12,561 nt of DNA from Acidimicrobiales bacterium (GCA_023264135.1 JALQSZ010000024.1:1-12561); one strand, 5' to 3'; shown: positions 1 through 7,325, numbered from the stretch's first letter. The notes: generated by a model not told the origin, from the sequence alone. Program-made: numbers and translations.

Positions 1-223
1 GACTGCCACGATTCAAATTCGGCGCCTTTTCGACAACCGCGTGCGTTCATTCGAACTCAATGGCGATTCACCATCGTTTATCGATATCCCAACTTTACAT
101 ACACACAATCTCATCAATTCCGGCGAGGACGAACTCATCACTGTCTTCTGGTCGAACGATCATTTCGATCCGGCGAACCCCGACACCTTCAGCGAATTGG
201 TGAATCTGGAGACCACTCCATGA
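1..223 (+). CDS. capF: CapF-like UDP-sugar reductase/3-epimerase, C-terminal cupin end (5' truncated)
   Basis: The frame is open from base 2 to the TGA at 221-223, so only the last 73 or so residues of a longer protein are present. The visible part reads as the C-terminal cupin of CapF/WbjC enzymes: a VDIP-like FIDIPTLHTHN segment, then INSGEDELITVFW, and the closing FDPANPDTF motif that is very typical of that family. In the known family an N-terminal SDR domain does an NADPH-dependent reduction and the C-terminal cupin does C3 epimerisation, on the route to UDP-N-acetyl-L-fucosamine. The stop overlaps the start of the next gene as ATGA, and that gene is the CapG-type enzyme of the same pathway, which strongly supports the call. 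The SDR domain lies outside the window and is not seen. A stand-alone cupin of another sugar pathway is the main alternative. Confidence 0.75.
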   Translation, partial: TATIQIRRLFDNRVRSFELNGDSPSFIDIPTLHTHNLINSGEDELITVFWSNDHFDPANPDTFSELVNLETTP

Positions 224-1326
224 AGGTGATGACGCTTGTTGGCACCCGCCCCGAAATCATTCGCCTTTCGCGAATCATCGATCTTCTCGACTCCACTGTC
301 GACCACGTCGTTGTCCTGACAGGCCAGAACCCCGACCCCCTCCTTTCAAGCGTGTTCATCGAAGAACTTGGTCTTCGTCAGCCCGACCACAACCTGCACG
401 TCGATGTCACCAGTGTCGGTTCAGTGATCGCCGGCGTGATTGCCGGGGTTGAACAACTCATTCTCCTTGAGCGTCCAGATGCATTCCTTGTGCTCGGTGA
501 TACCAATTCTTGCCTCGGAGCGATCATGGCTCGTCGGATGGGAATCCCGGTTTTTCACCACGAGGCCGGGAACCGTTGCTTCGATGAACGAGTCCCTGAA
601 GAGACGAACCGCAGAATCATCGATCATTTCGCGGATTTCAACCTCTGCTACACCGAACACGCATTTCGAAATCTTCAGGGCGAAGGGCTTCCCGGCAAAG
701 AGACCGTCGTCGTTGGCTCTCCACTCCTTGAAGTTCTGCAGCACTATCGACCGCTCATCGAAGAAAGCACGTCGCTCGAACGACTTGACCTCGCACCCGC
801 CAACTACCTGCTCGCTTCTATTCATCGAGCCGAAAATGTTGACGACGCGGCGAATCTTCAGCAGATCCTGAGTTCGCTTCTCATCGTGAAAGAACACTTC
901 GGTCAGCGAATGATCGTCTCAGCCCATCCACGCCTTCGACGTCGACTCAGTGAGTTCAGCAATGAAATTGAACGGGATTCGTCGCTCGAATTCCTCGACC
1001 CTTTTGGCTACTTCGACTACATGAAGCTTCAAATGAATGCGACATGCGTGCTCTCCGACAGCGGTTCGATTTCCGAAGAGTCGGCGATGGCGCAATTCCC
1101 AGCCGTCACCATTCGAGAATCGATCGAACGCCCAGAAGCAGTAGAAACAGGATCAATCGTCGTCACGGGTCTCGACCCCCAAACAGTGCTTCGATCGGCG
1201 ATAGATATGACGAGTCGGTACTCATCAGGCGACATTCCTCCATCGCCTGAGTGGTACCAAGTGACGAATTGTGCAGAACGCACTGTTTCCTTCCTGAAGA
1301 ACAAACTCGAGGACTCACATGCCTGA
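220..1326 (+). CDS. capG: CapG/WbjD-like non-hydrolysing UDP-sugar 2-epimerase
   Basis: This is a 368-residue cytoplasmic enzyme of the WecB/CapG 2-epimerase family at normal family length. It opens with VGTRPEIIRLS (residues 7-17). Family active-site positions are present: GDTN with Asp94, HHEAGNR with Glu115, VPEETNRR with Glu127, and SIHRAEN with His202. SDSGSISEES (279-288) and ERPEAVETG (303-311) form the usual C-terminal nucleotide-binding part. The NRCFDERVPEE form is typical of the WbjD/CapG branch, which epimerises C2 of UDP-N-acetyl-L-pneumosamine to give UDP-N-acetyl-L-fucosamine, rather than of WecB. The start is chosen by the 4-base overlap with the CapF-like gene and by GGAGA at 208-212, seven bases upstream. 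The gene overlaps the downstream GT2 by 8 bases, so the three are probably co-transcribed and translationally coupled. A plain UDP-GlcNAc 2-epimerase making UDP-ManNAc is the alternative. Confidence 0.9.
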   Translation: MKVMTLVGTRPEIIRLSRIIDLLDSTVDHVVVLTGQNPDPLLSSVFIEELGLRQPDHNLHVDVTSVGSVIAGVIAGVEQLILLERPDAFLVLGDTNSCLGAIMARRMGIPVFHHEAGNRCFDERVPEETNRRIIDHFADFNLCYTEHAFRNLQGEGLPGKETVVVGSPLLEVLQHYRPLIEESTSLERLDLAPANYLLASIHRAENVDDAANLQQILSSLLIVKEHFGQRMIVSAHPRLRRRLSEFSNEIERDSSLEFLDPFGYFDYMKLQMNATCVLSDSGSISEESAMAQFPAVTIRESIERPEAVETGSIVVTGLDPQTVLRSAIDMTSRYSSGDIPPSPEWYQVTNCAERTVSFLKNKLEDSHA

Positions 1327-2467
1327 TCACTCCTCACCTCGAGTCTCGATCGTGACGCCGGCGTTCAATCGAGCGTCATTTCTTCCCGAGACGATCGAGT
1401 CCGTCTTTGCACAGACATTCACCGACTTCGAATACATCGTTCTCGACGACGGCTCAACCGATGAAACACAAGACGTGCTGAGGGAATGGGAACAACGGGA
1501 ACCTGATCGATTTCGCTGGACTTCGCACCCAAATATGGGACAGATACGAACTGTCAACAAAGGGTTCGAAATGGCTCAAGGCGACTATCTCTATGTCCTC
1601 AATTCCGATGACTATCTCTACCCCGAATGCCTTGAACATCTCGTCGCCGCATTCGAGTCCGCTCCAGATGCGGTGTTGGCCTATGGCGACTGGTGCGTCA
1701 TAGATGCCGATGGCGAACTCATCGCACAAACAGCGAACACACAACTCACGCCGACCCAGATCATTCGCGACGTCATTACCGTTGGTGCTGGCGTGATGTA
1801 CACGCGAGAACTCGTCGACACAGTGGGTGGCTGGAATCCCGACTATCCGGTAATGCCGGATTTTGAGTTATGGATCAAGGCCCTACTGATCGGCCCTTAC
1901 GTACACACTCCTCATTTGACTGCGGTCTGGCGTTCACACCCCGATGCGATAACTGTCGCCAGTCGAGGTCGTACTACCGCGAATCAAATGATTGAACTGT
2001 TTGACCGATTCTTCAGCCAACCCGACTTGCCGAAAGAATTCAGGGAAATCGAAGCTGAGGCGTACCGCAACTTGTTCATCGTGTGCGGTCTTTCACTCAC
2101 CGATGCCTTTGTCCCCCACGACGGACGGTTCTCGATCTTTGACCGCTATTCATGGAATCAAGACGTCACTGCCAAGCGACCAAAATTGGAAGACGAGTAC
2201 ATCGCCTGGCGCAACTATGCCACTCGGTTGCAAGAGCTCGATGACGTCCGACTCAAGCAACTCGATGATGAGCGCGCACACTCTGCCCGACTCGAAGCGA
2301 TTGCCGCATCCGCACAGAGCCAAGTTGACGACGCTCAGCGACGCATCGAGCAGCTCATGGCTTCATCGCACCACTCTTCGAACGCTTCCCACGCTCAACT
2401 TGAATCTCCACGAAAGCGATCGTGGAAGAGATTCTTTGAAAAGTTCCGAGTGCGAACCACGAAATGA
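1319..2467 (+). CDS. Family 2 glycosyltransferase with C-terminal coiled coil and basic tail
   Basis: This 382-residue protein has an N-terminal GT-A glycosyltransferase domain of family 2. VSIVTPAFNRASFL (9-22) is the first strand, DDGSTDET (43-50) the nucleotide-binding loop, NSDD (95-98) the metal-binding DXD equivalent, and MPDFELW (179-185) carries the acidic catalytic-base region. WRSHPDAIT (204-212) is a common GT2 closing motif. The domain ends around 290. Residues about 298-347 are heptad-like and rich in Leu, Glu, Asp and Arg (RLQELDDVRLKQLDDERA), which suggests a coiled coil. A Ser/His-rich linker and a basic end (PRKRSWKRFFEKFRVR) follow, which could bind membrane phospholipid or a partner. 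No membrane segment is seen. GAGGA at 1309-1313 sits five bases before the ATG inside the end of capG. Donor and acceptor cannot be read from sequence; UDP-L-FucNAc is a guess from context. Confidence 0.9.
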   Translation: MPDHSSPRVSIVTPAFNRASFLPETIESVFAQTFTDFEYIVLDDGSTDETQDVLREWEQREPDRFRWTSHPNMGQIRTVNKGFEMAQGDYLYVLNSDDYLYPECLEHLVAAFESAPDAVLAYGDWCVIDADGELIAQTANTQLTPTQIIRDVITVGAGVMYTRELVDTVGGWNPDYPVMPDFELWIKALLIGPYVHTPHLTAVWRSHPDAITVASRGRTTANQMIELFDRFFSQPDLPKEFREIEAEAYRNLFIVCGLSLTDAFVPHDGRFSIFDRYSWNQDVTAKRPKLEDEYIAWRNYATRLQELDDVRLKQLDDERAHSARLEAIAASAQSQVDDAQRRIEQLMASSHHSSNASHAQLESPRKRSWKRFFEKFRVRTTK

Positions 2468-4272
2468 CGAATCAACCGGCTGCTTGGGTCCGTACTTCTT
2501 GGACGAAATTGCAACCGATCGTCATCGATCTGCTTCCGCTCGCACTTCTTCTTCTAGTCACGGTCATCGCTAATAGTTGGTGGACGATTCACCACCGGAG
2601 CGACATGCCGTTCGACATCGACGAATCCGGCTACCTGCAGCGTTCACTCGTCGACTCCTGGCAACTCACACACAATGGCGTGAGTGCATTCATCGGTCAA
2701 CTACGCGGGCCCGACCCACAGGCTCCGCTTCTTCCGGCAACTGCAGCAGTCGTGCGTTCACTGACAGGCACGGGACTCGTTGGAATGATTCTTGTCCAAC
2801 AACTTTGGTACTCGATACTCATCGTCTCCTCATGGGTCTGCGCACGAAGAATCTCTGGGAAACTCGCCGCGATCGCAACCGCTGTGATCGTGGCCGCCAC
2901 GCCTGCGGTTTTCATTTCCTCCCGAACGTTTCATTTTGCTCTCGTCGCTTCGGCCACGGTGACTGCCGCTCTCTGCGCGCAGCTTTGGGCGGGATCCTTC
3001 GATCGAGTCAAGCGAACCCTGCTTTGGGGACTGCTGATCGGAATTGCAGCGTTGTCCCGCACGATGGTTCTCGGCCTTCTCCCCGGGTTGCTCATTGCCG
3101 CAGTGATTCGAGTTGCGGCAACAGGAGTAACAACAGTTCGCCTCCGGAACCTTTCACTCGGCATCATCACCGGATTCCTCACCGCATGGTTCTGGTACTC
3201 GGCGTCATGGCACAGCGTTGCCGATTATCTGCGCTCCTATGGCTACGGCAAGATGGCCTCGTCCTACGGCGAGAAATCTTCCATCTTTTCCACCACCTGG
3301 TGGACGCGTCGCCCCATTCATTCCATCCAAGATGCACTTTGGGCGCCGACAACTGTGCTGCTCTTGCTTCTTACCGTGATTGCGATCATCGGCATGGTGC
3401 TCCGATTCAATTCTCAGAGTGCAACCGAGGAAGTCCATACCGTCCAATCTTCTGCATCGCACCGCTTTCACCAGGTACGGCGGTTTTCCACGACCGACTG
3501 GATGACGATCATCGTCTTTGTCGTCTGGTCCTATTTCGCTCTCTCAAGCACCATGAACACCGGTTCCTGGTTCGAATTGCCAGTTCTGCCAGCACTCATC
3601 ATTCTCATTGTCTGCGCCGCGTGTTGGAACCGCGTCGCGGCGATCATTTCCCTGACTCTCGCCCTCGTCACGAGCATCGCCGTATTTTGGGGTGATTCGG
3701 GGAACTCGTTTGATCCTCCGGTTTCGTGGAAGTTGGGACCAGCATCTTCCGTCGCGTTTGATAGTCGCGGATCACTCACAACCTATGCAGACGCGTTTCT
3801 CCCCGATTCCGCAACAGCGACTCGTTCGCAACTCTCAGACGAGTTGCGTGCTGAACTTCGTACGACGAACCAACTCGCCGAGTTACTCCAAAACGAAGCT
3901 CAATCACACGGTCGCAGGCCTGTGGTCTTCTTCGCGACACAGGATCCATTCATCAATACAAACTCCGTTGGGCTGGCCTCGTTCATTCAGACCGGGCGCC
4001 AACTCCCAGTCGGCCTCCTCCCTGATGAAAAGGCAACCGGGGTTCCGCTTCTCGAACGATTAACGAATCCCATTTATGGCCTGCCGAATATCGTCGTGAC
4101 CGGCCCAAATTCGGTGAACGCATCTGCAGCGGCATTCTCGCCAATGACATCACCAGTCGACTCCGTGTCAGCGCTCACCGAAGCCGGATTTTCGCCATCG
4201 AAAACGCTTTCACTCCCCGATGGGCGCGTTATACAGATCTGGTGGCGAGAGAGCGGTCCCGCGCTGCCGTAG
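2464..4272 (+). CDS. GT-C-fold membrane glycosyltransferase (PMT/ArnT-like)
   Basis: This is a 602-residue polytopic membrane protein whose start overlaps the GT2 stop as ATGA; no strong ribosome site precedes it, so translation is probably coupled. The first helix is about 18-40. The following outer loop holds DIDESGY (51-57), the acidic motif that GT-C enzymes use to bind polyprenyl-phosphate sugar, and RGPDPQAPLLP (81-91), where PMT-family proteins have a similar Pro-rich turn. About ten more helices follow to residue 410, among them 105-126, 135-152, 157-178, 186-216, 231-249, 292-313, 346-363, 371-388 and 391-410. The last 190 or so residues form a soluble domain, probably extracytoplasmic, ending VIQIWWRESG. 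The family transfers sugars from lipid-linked donors outside the membrane. Acceptor unknown. Less likely, it is a non-catalytic membrane protein of the cluster. Confidence 0.8.
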   Translation: MTNQPAAWVRTSWTKLQPIVIDLLPLALLLLVTVIANSWWTIHHRSDMPFDIDESGYLQRSLVDSWQLTHNGVSAFIGQLRGPDPQAPLLPATAAVVRSLTGTGLVGMILVQQLWYSILIVSSWVCARRISGKLAAIATAVIVAATPAVFISSRTFHFALVASATVTAALCAQLWAGSFDRVKRTLLWGLLIGIAALSRTMVLGLLPGLLIAAVIRVAATGVTTVRLRNLSLGIITGFLTAWFWYSASWHSVADYLRSYGYGKMASSYGEKSSIFSTTWWTRRPIHSIQDALWAPTTVLLLLLTVIAIIGMVLRFNSQSATEEVHTVQSSASHRFHQVRRFSTTDWMTIIVFVVWSYFALSSTMNTGSWFELPVLPALIILIVCAACWNRVAAIISLTLALVTSIAVFWGDSGNSFDPPVSWKLGPASSVAFDSRGSLTTYADAFLPDSATATRSQLSDELRAELRTTNQLAELLQNEAQSHGRRPVVFFATQDPFINTNSVGLASFIQTGRQLPVGLLPDEKATGVPLLERLTNPIYGLPNIVVTGPNSVNASAAAFSPMTSPVDSVSALTEAGFSPSKTLSLPDGRVIQIWWRESGPALP

Positions 4273-4277
4273 AAGAG

Positions 4278-4332
4278 CTCGGCAAAGTTCCCGGAGTATT
4301 CAGTCCCGGACTTTCTGCAACAACTCGGCAAA
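4278..4332. repeat. Nested short direct repeats at the convergent gene junction
   Basis: CTCGGCAAA occurs at 4278-4286 and again at 4324-4332. Between these copies TCCCGGA occurs at 4289-4295 and 4304-4310. The stretch covers the 27-base gap between the two convergent genes and the last codons of the minus-strand GT4 fragment. It may be the worn remains of a small local duplication, or chance. No hairpin with a T tract was found here, so I cannot point to an intrinsic terminator for either gene. Confidence 0.4.
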
Positions 4333-4707
4333 AGATTCTGCATAACCAGACGAATCGTGGTTGGACTTGACGTTCATTTGCGCCGCTTCTCCCATCACAA
4401 CTCGTTGCTCAGCAGTTGTTTCGAGAACTGTGGCAATTCCGCCTACGAGCGCACCCACGTCTCGTGTCGGAACGAGCCATCCGGTGACGCCGTTTTCGAC
4501 GATCTCGCTCACTCCGGGAGCATCCGCCGCAAGAATCGGCAATCCAAACGCCATCGCTTCCATCATCGAACGAGGCATCGACTCGATATCAGATGCGCTC
4601 ACAAGCACGTCGGCGATCGCGTACCAAGGTCGTAGATCTCGCACGACGTGAATGGCGCGAATCCTTCCGTCGACGTCGAGATCATCGATATGGCGTTGCA
4701 CCAACAA
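4300..4707 (-). CDS. C-terminal part of GT4 glycosyltransferase, separated by a frameshift
   Basis: This frame (from a TTG at 4707, 135 residues) carries the donor-binding half of a GT4 enzyme. RIRAIHVVRDLRPWYAIADVLVSASDIESMPRSMMEAMAFG is spread over residues 15-55 and includes the E-x7-E signature (Glu42 and Glu50) that contacts the sugar-nucleotide. APGVSEIVENGVTGWLVP (63-80) follows, as in most GT4 proteins. It has no N-terminal Rossmann half and no convincing start or ribosome site; the TTG merely follows an in-frame TGA two codons upstream. The missing half lies directly upstream in another frame (4682-6274). The two fragments are therefore one gene, broken by mutation or by a sequence error. 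On its own the fragment would not be an active enzyme. Confidence 0.85.
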   Translation of the reverse strand: MLVQRHIDDLDVDGRIRAIHVVRDLRPWYAIADVLVSASDIESMPRSMMEAMAFGLPILAADAPGVSEIVENGVTGWLVPTRDVGALVGGIATVLETTAEQRVVMGEAAQMNVKSNHDSSGYAESFAELLQKVRD

Positions 4708-4710
4708 GAA
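4682..4710 (-). other. Frameshift junction in the GT4 gene
   Basis: The upstream frame runs ...LILVGATPYR and stops at a TGA (4684-4682). The downstream frame picks up as ...QRHIDDLDVDGRIRAI. In GT4 enzymes about 20 residues, containing a helix, normally separate LVG from the RVRF-like strand. Here only about 12 remain if the frames are joined. A deletion of 3n+2 bases (about 23-29) explains both the shift and the shortfall better than a single-base indel. No slippery heptamer or stimulatory structure that would suggest programmed shifting is visible. Confidence 0.7.
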
Positions 4711-6274
4711 TCAGCACCGCGTCCGATCGACCCTTCGAGGCGATTGCGAATGCTGACGACAGCATCGCCTGACTCTTTCGGGCCTCATAGGTGCCAATGC
4801 AGAGAAAGACCAGCGCTGACTCCGGTATTCCCAGCGATTTCCGCAGATCGTTCGAGTCAGCCGATGACGAATACGCGAGCAATTCTTCAACATCGATTCC
4901 GTAAGGAATCAACTCGGATTGACTCTCTGCAACAACATCTGCATACATCAGTTGTGTGGCGCGAGATTCAAACACCACGGCAGAGGCAGACGACAAACCC
5001 TCTCGAAATCGTTCACGCACATAGGGATGAACAGAAAAGTTTCCTCGGGCAGCAATAAACCATTCGTCGAACGCAAAGCTTTCGTGGATCGCCAGAATCG
5101 AAGGAATGTTCAATTCGGAAGCCAGATCCGTGCCAAAGGTTGCGCCCACGGTGTTGGCCAAAATCATTTCCGGTTCAAACTCGGAGACTTCCAACGCAAT
5201 TGATCGCAGGAACGTCTCGTAAGCGAAGGGGTCACTCAGGGGACACAATCCCGTCACAATGACGGTTGCGCCGATTGCTTCGAGTTCGTTGCGCAGAACA
5301 CCATCGATCTCGGCGGCGACGAAAAGTTCGACATCAACAAGCTGAACGAGTTTGCGGATGAGTTCTTGTAGATACAACTGTCCACCGCCAATTCCCAAGT
5401 GGTGGGCAATGACGAGGACCCGAAGCGGGCCGTCCGGCTGACGATTCCGTTCATTCGGGAGAAATCCCTCTCGAGAAAGAATCGTCTCCAAATTGGCGAC
5501 TCCAAAACTGGGCGAAACGGAAAATTCCAACTCCGCCACTTCCGTTGAGTTCCCATCCAAATCAAGTGCCCGCGCCGCGAGTGAGTGTGTCGTTCCCGCT
5601 TCGCAACCGCGAATGTCCACCATCGCAGTGAACGCAGCTATTTCGCTTGCCGGCATCGTTGACCAGGCCCATTCCGGCGTCGCGAAGGCATTCAACCTTG
5701 CTCGTTCAACAAAAGCGCCATCGAGGGAAATCTCCACCGACGAAACAAACTCCTCCATCAACGCAACGCCGCTCACCGTCAGAAAATGCTCGTCGGTCGT
5801 TACGTCCGACGAGAGAGGGTGAAAATACAACTGCGGTTGTATTGAACAATTCGTCGTCGTTTCGTAAAAAATTTCGGTACGTCCGTCGCCTGTGATCGCA
5901 GCAGCGCGAAGCGTGATCTCTCGCCCTTCGTACTGTCTCAAATCGGCTCGTACCTGGAATCCGGAATATCTGACGCCGAATGACTCGCCGTAATTGCGAG
6001 CAACATCAGGCCGATCGATTCCGCTTTCGGCAAGATGAATTTTCCCGTCAACAAAAAGAAGAACTCCAACAATCGGAGCTCCCGTGCTGAAGACCCAACC
6101 CTGAAGAATTGAAGGGGCCGCCGGGACTTCCGGTGCGACGTCAATACACCCGATCAACGCTGATGACGTCATCGACCTCCGCAAGCCCCCGATCGATGAA
6201 CGCATCCATCCCCGCACCGAAGCATCGGTTTTGGGAAGTCGTCCGATGATTCGAGGTGCATCCTTCGAACTCAC
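4682..6274 (-). CDS. Ig-like/GT4 glycosyltransferase fusion, N-terminal 530 residues (frame broken at the 3' end)
   Basis: The start is GTG, overlapping the upstream SDR stop as GTGA, with a strong GGAGGGG at 6280-6286. Residues 1-40 are basic with no signal peptide. Residues about 41-140 and 150-253 look like two beta-sandwich modules of the Ig-like type: GWVFSTGAPIVGVLLFVDG...GIDRPDVA...SGFQVRADL in the first, LTVSGVALMEEFVSSVEISLDG...LAARALDLDGN in the second. Residue 284 onward is the GT4 fold: LRVLVIAHHLGIGGGQLYL (284-302) is the first Rossmann strand and loop, IHES (396-399) and IPYGID (456-461) follow, and IGTYEARKSQ (493-502) begins the donor half with the usual Arg/Lys pair. The frame then stops at YR530. 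The rest of the donor domain, including E-x7-E, is in the other frame at 4300-4707. An intact enzyme would be about 670 residues. The beta-sandwich modules probably bind glycan or a partner, which is inference. Confidence 0.85.
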   Translation of the reverse strand: MSSKDAPRIIGRLPKTDASVRGWMRSSIGGLRRSMTSSALIGCIDVAPEVPAAPSILQGWVFSTGAPIVGVLLFVDGKIHLAESGIDRPDVARNYGESFGVRYSGFQVRADLRQYEGREITLRAAAITGDGRTEIFYETTTNCSIQPQLYFHPLSSDVTTDEHFLTVSGVALMEEFVSSVEISLDGAFVERARLNAFATPEWAWSTMPASEIAAFTAMVDIRGCEAGTTHSLAARALDLDGNSTEVAELEFSVSPSFGVANLETILSREGFLPNERNRQPDGPLRVLVIAHHLGIGGGQLYLQELIRKLVQLVDVELFVAAEIDGVLRNELEAIGATVIVTGLCPLSDPFAYETFLRSIALEVSEFEPEMILANTVGATFGTDLASELNIPSILAIHESFAFDEWFIAARGNFSVHPYVRERFREGLSSASAVVFESRATQLMYADVVAESQSELIPYGIDVEELLAYSSSADSNDLRKSLGIPESALVFLCIGTYEARKSQAMLSSAFAIASKGRSDAVLILVGATPYR

Positions 6275-7218
6275 TTTCGCCCCTCCGCATCGAGAATTGT
6301 CAACCGAATCCCATCCTCGAGAGTCACTGGCGTTACTCCTGTTAGCGACCGGACAAGCGACGTATCAAGCACGATCGATCGTAAATCACTACGACGAACA
6401 TCTCGGTACTCGCACACCACCTCCAGCTGCAGGCAGTTCTCAACCAAGCGAACAACTTCATCGACTGTGGACCCAGTTTGAGTGCCGATATTGACAACGT
6501 CGGGCGCACTCTCAAGCGCAGCAATGCCTTCAACCATACGCACCACATCATCGATGAAGACGTAATCACGCAGTGACTGGCCATCTCCGTAAATCACGAG
6601 CGGCTCGCCCGATCGAACTGCCGACAAAGTCGCCGCCAAGAGACCTTGACTCCGACCTGCTTGCTGGCCCGGTCCATAAACATTTGCGCAACGAAAGATC
6701 GTGACCGGGTTGCCTGTCTCGTTTGAATAACGTCGTGCCACGAGCTCTGCACTCACATTTGCAATTCCGTAGGCAGTAATTGGATTCGTCGGAGCAGACT
6801 CAGGAACTGGTCCGCCAGTGGATTCGCCGTAGACCGTTCCGCCAGACGAGAACAGATACAGCTTCGGGGATGCGGACATCTCTCGCAAGACATCAAGTGC
6901 TTGTTCAAGCGGTGTACAACGATCAGAAATCGCGCCAACAAGATCAGATTCGGATTCGGCCGGAAGTCGGCTTCCGACGCACCAAAACACTTCGTCGATA
7001 TCTTGAAGCGCGTGCCGCATGAGGTCTTGGTCAGCAGCGTCTCCTACGCACCAGTCGACGGGCGCGCACTCGTCACGAACCGTTCCGCTCCGACCGCTTC
7101 GGGAAAGCACCCGAGTTCGATGCCCTCTTCGAGAGGAACTAGCGGCGAGCGTAGATCCGATGAATCCGCTTCCGACAATGAGGCGGGATCCCAGCGTGTC
7201 CGAATTTGCCCCACCCAT
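6271..7218 (-). CDS. NAD-dependent sugar epimerase/dehydratase (extended SDR) with YxxxN in place of YxxxK
   Basis: A 315-residue extended SDR in the UDP-glucose 4-epimerase-like group, of normal length. The dinucleotide loop is LIVGSGFIGS (13-22), a GxGxxG pattern rather than the usual GGAGFIG. SSGGTVYG (124-131) supplies the catalytic Ser/Thr, and ITAYGIANVSAE (147-158) holds the active Tyr150, but position +4, normally Lys, is Asn154 (codon AAT). YGPGQ (181-185) and RDYVFIDDVV (217-226) are normal substrate-side motifs. The start at 7218 is preferred because GGTGG lies six bases upstream; an ATG at 7236 adds six residues but has no such site. It overlaps the GT4 gene and probably supplies or modifies its sugar-nucleotide. 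With the lysine missing it may be slow, altered in reaction, or inactive. The product sugar cannot be predicted. Confidence 0.85.
   Translation of the reverse strand: MGGANSDTLGSRLIVGSGFIGSTLAASSSRRGHRTRVLSRSGRSGTVRDECAPVDWCVGDAADQDLMRHALQDIDEVFWCVGSRLPAESESDLVGAISDRCTPLEQALDVLREMSASPKLYLFSSGGTVYGESTGGPVPESAPTNPITAYGIANVSAELVARRYSNETGNPVTIFRCANVYGPGQQAGRSQGLLAATLSAVRSGEPLVIYGDGQSLRDYVFIDDVVRMVEGIAALESAPDVVNIGTQTGSTVDEVVRLVENCLQLEVVCEYRDVRRSDLRSIVLDTSLVRSLTGVTPVTLEDGIRLTILDAEGRK
6280..6286 (-). promoter_or_regulatory. Strong ribosome binding site fixing the GTG start of the GT4 gene
   Basis: On the minus strand GGAGGGG is followed by CGAAA and then GTGAGT. The site lies within the last codons of the SDR gene and the GTGA overlap couples the two. 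It decides the non-ATG start at 6274. Confidence 0.8.
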
Positions 7219-7325
7219 TGAAGACCACCAATTCATGAGCCATGCATGTTTCCAGCTCGTGCATCAAAGGTACCAAGGACCGCTCAACGACCCAAGATGA
7301 CCAAATGCTGAAGCGATTTGGAGAC

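Noticed and set aside
421..897. A 158-codon minus-strand frame and a 143-codon plus-strand frame within capG
   Set aside because: Both lie over the catalytic core of the epimerase, whose motifs are intact, and neither resembles a known protein.
2577..3695. A 372-codon open frame inside the GT-C gene on the same strand
   Set aside because: It starts with TTG, is rich in Arg, His, Ser and Cys, has no recognisable motif, and lies wholly within a gene with clear membrane-protein character. It is a codon-bias shadow.
4273..4299. A bidirectional terminator between the convergent genes
   Set aside because: The repeats there are direct, not inverted, and no T tract is present.
4682..4710. Programmed frameshifting joining the two GT4 frames
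   Set aside because: No slippery run or stimulatory hairpin is seen, the P-site CGA would re-pair badly after a +1 slip, and the junction lacks about nine expected residues.
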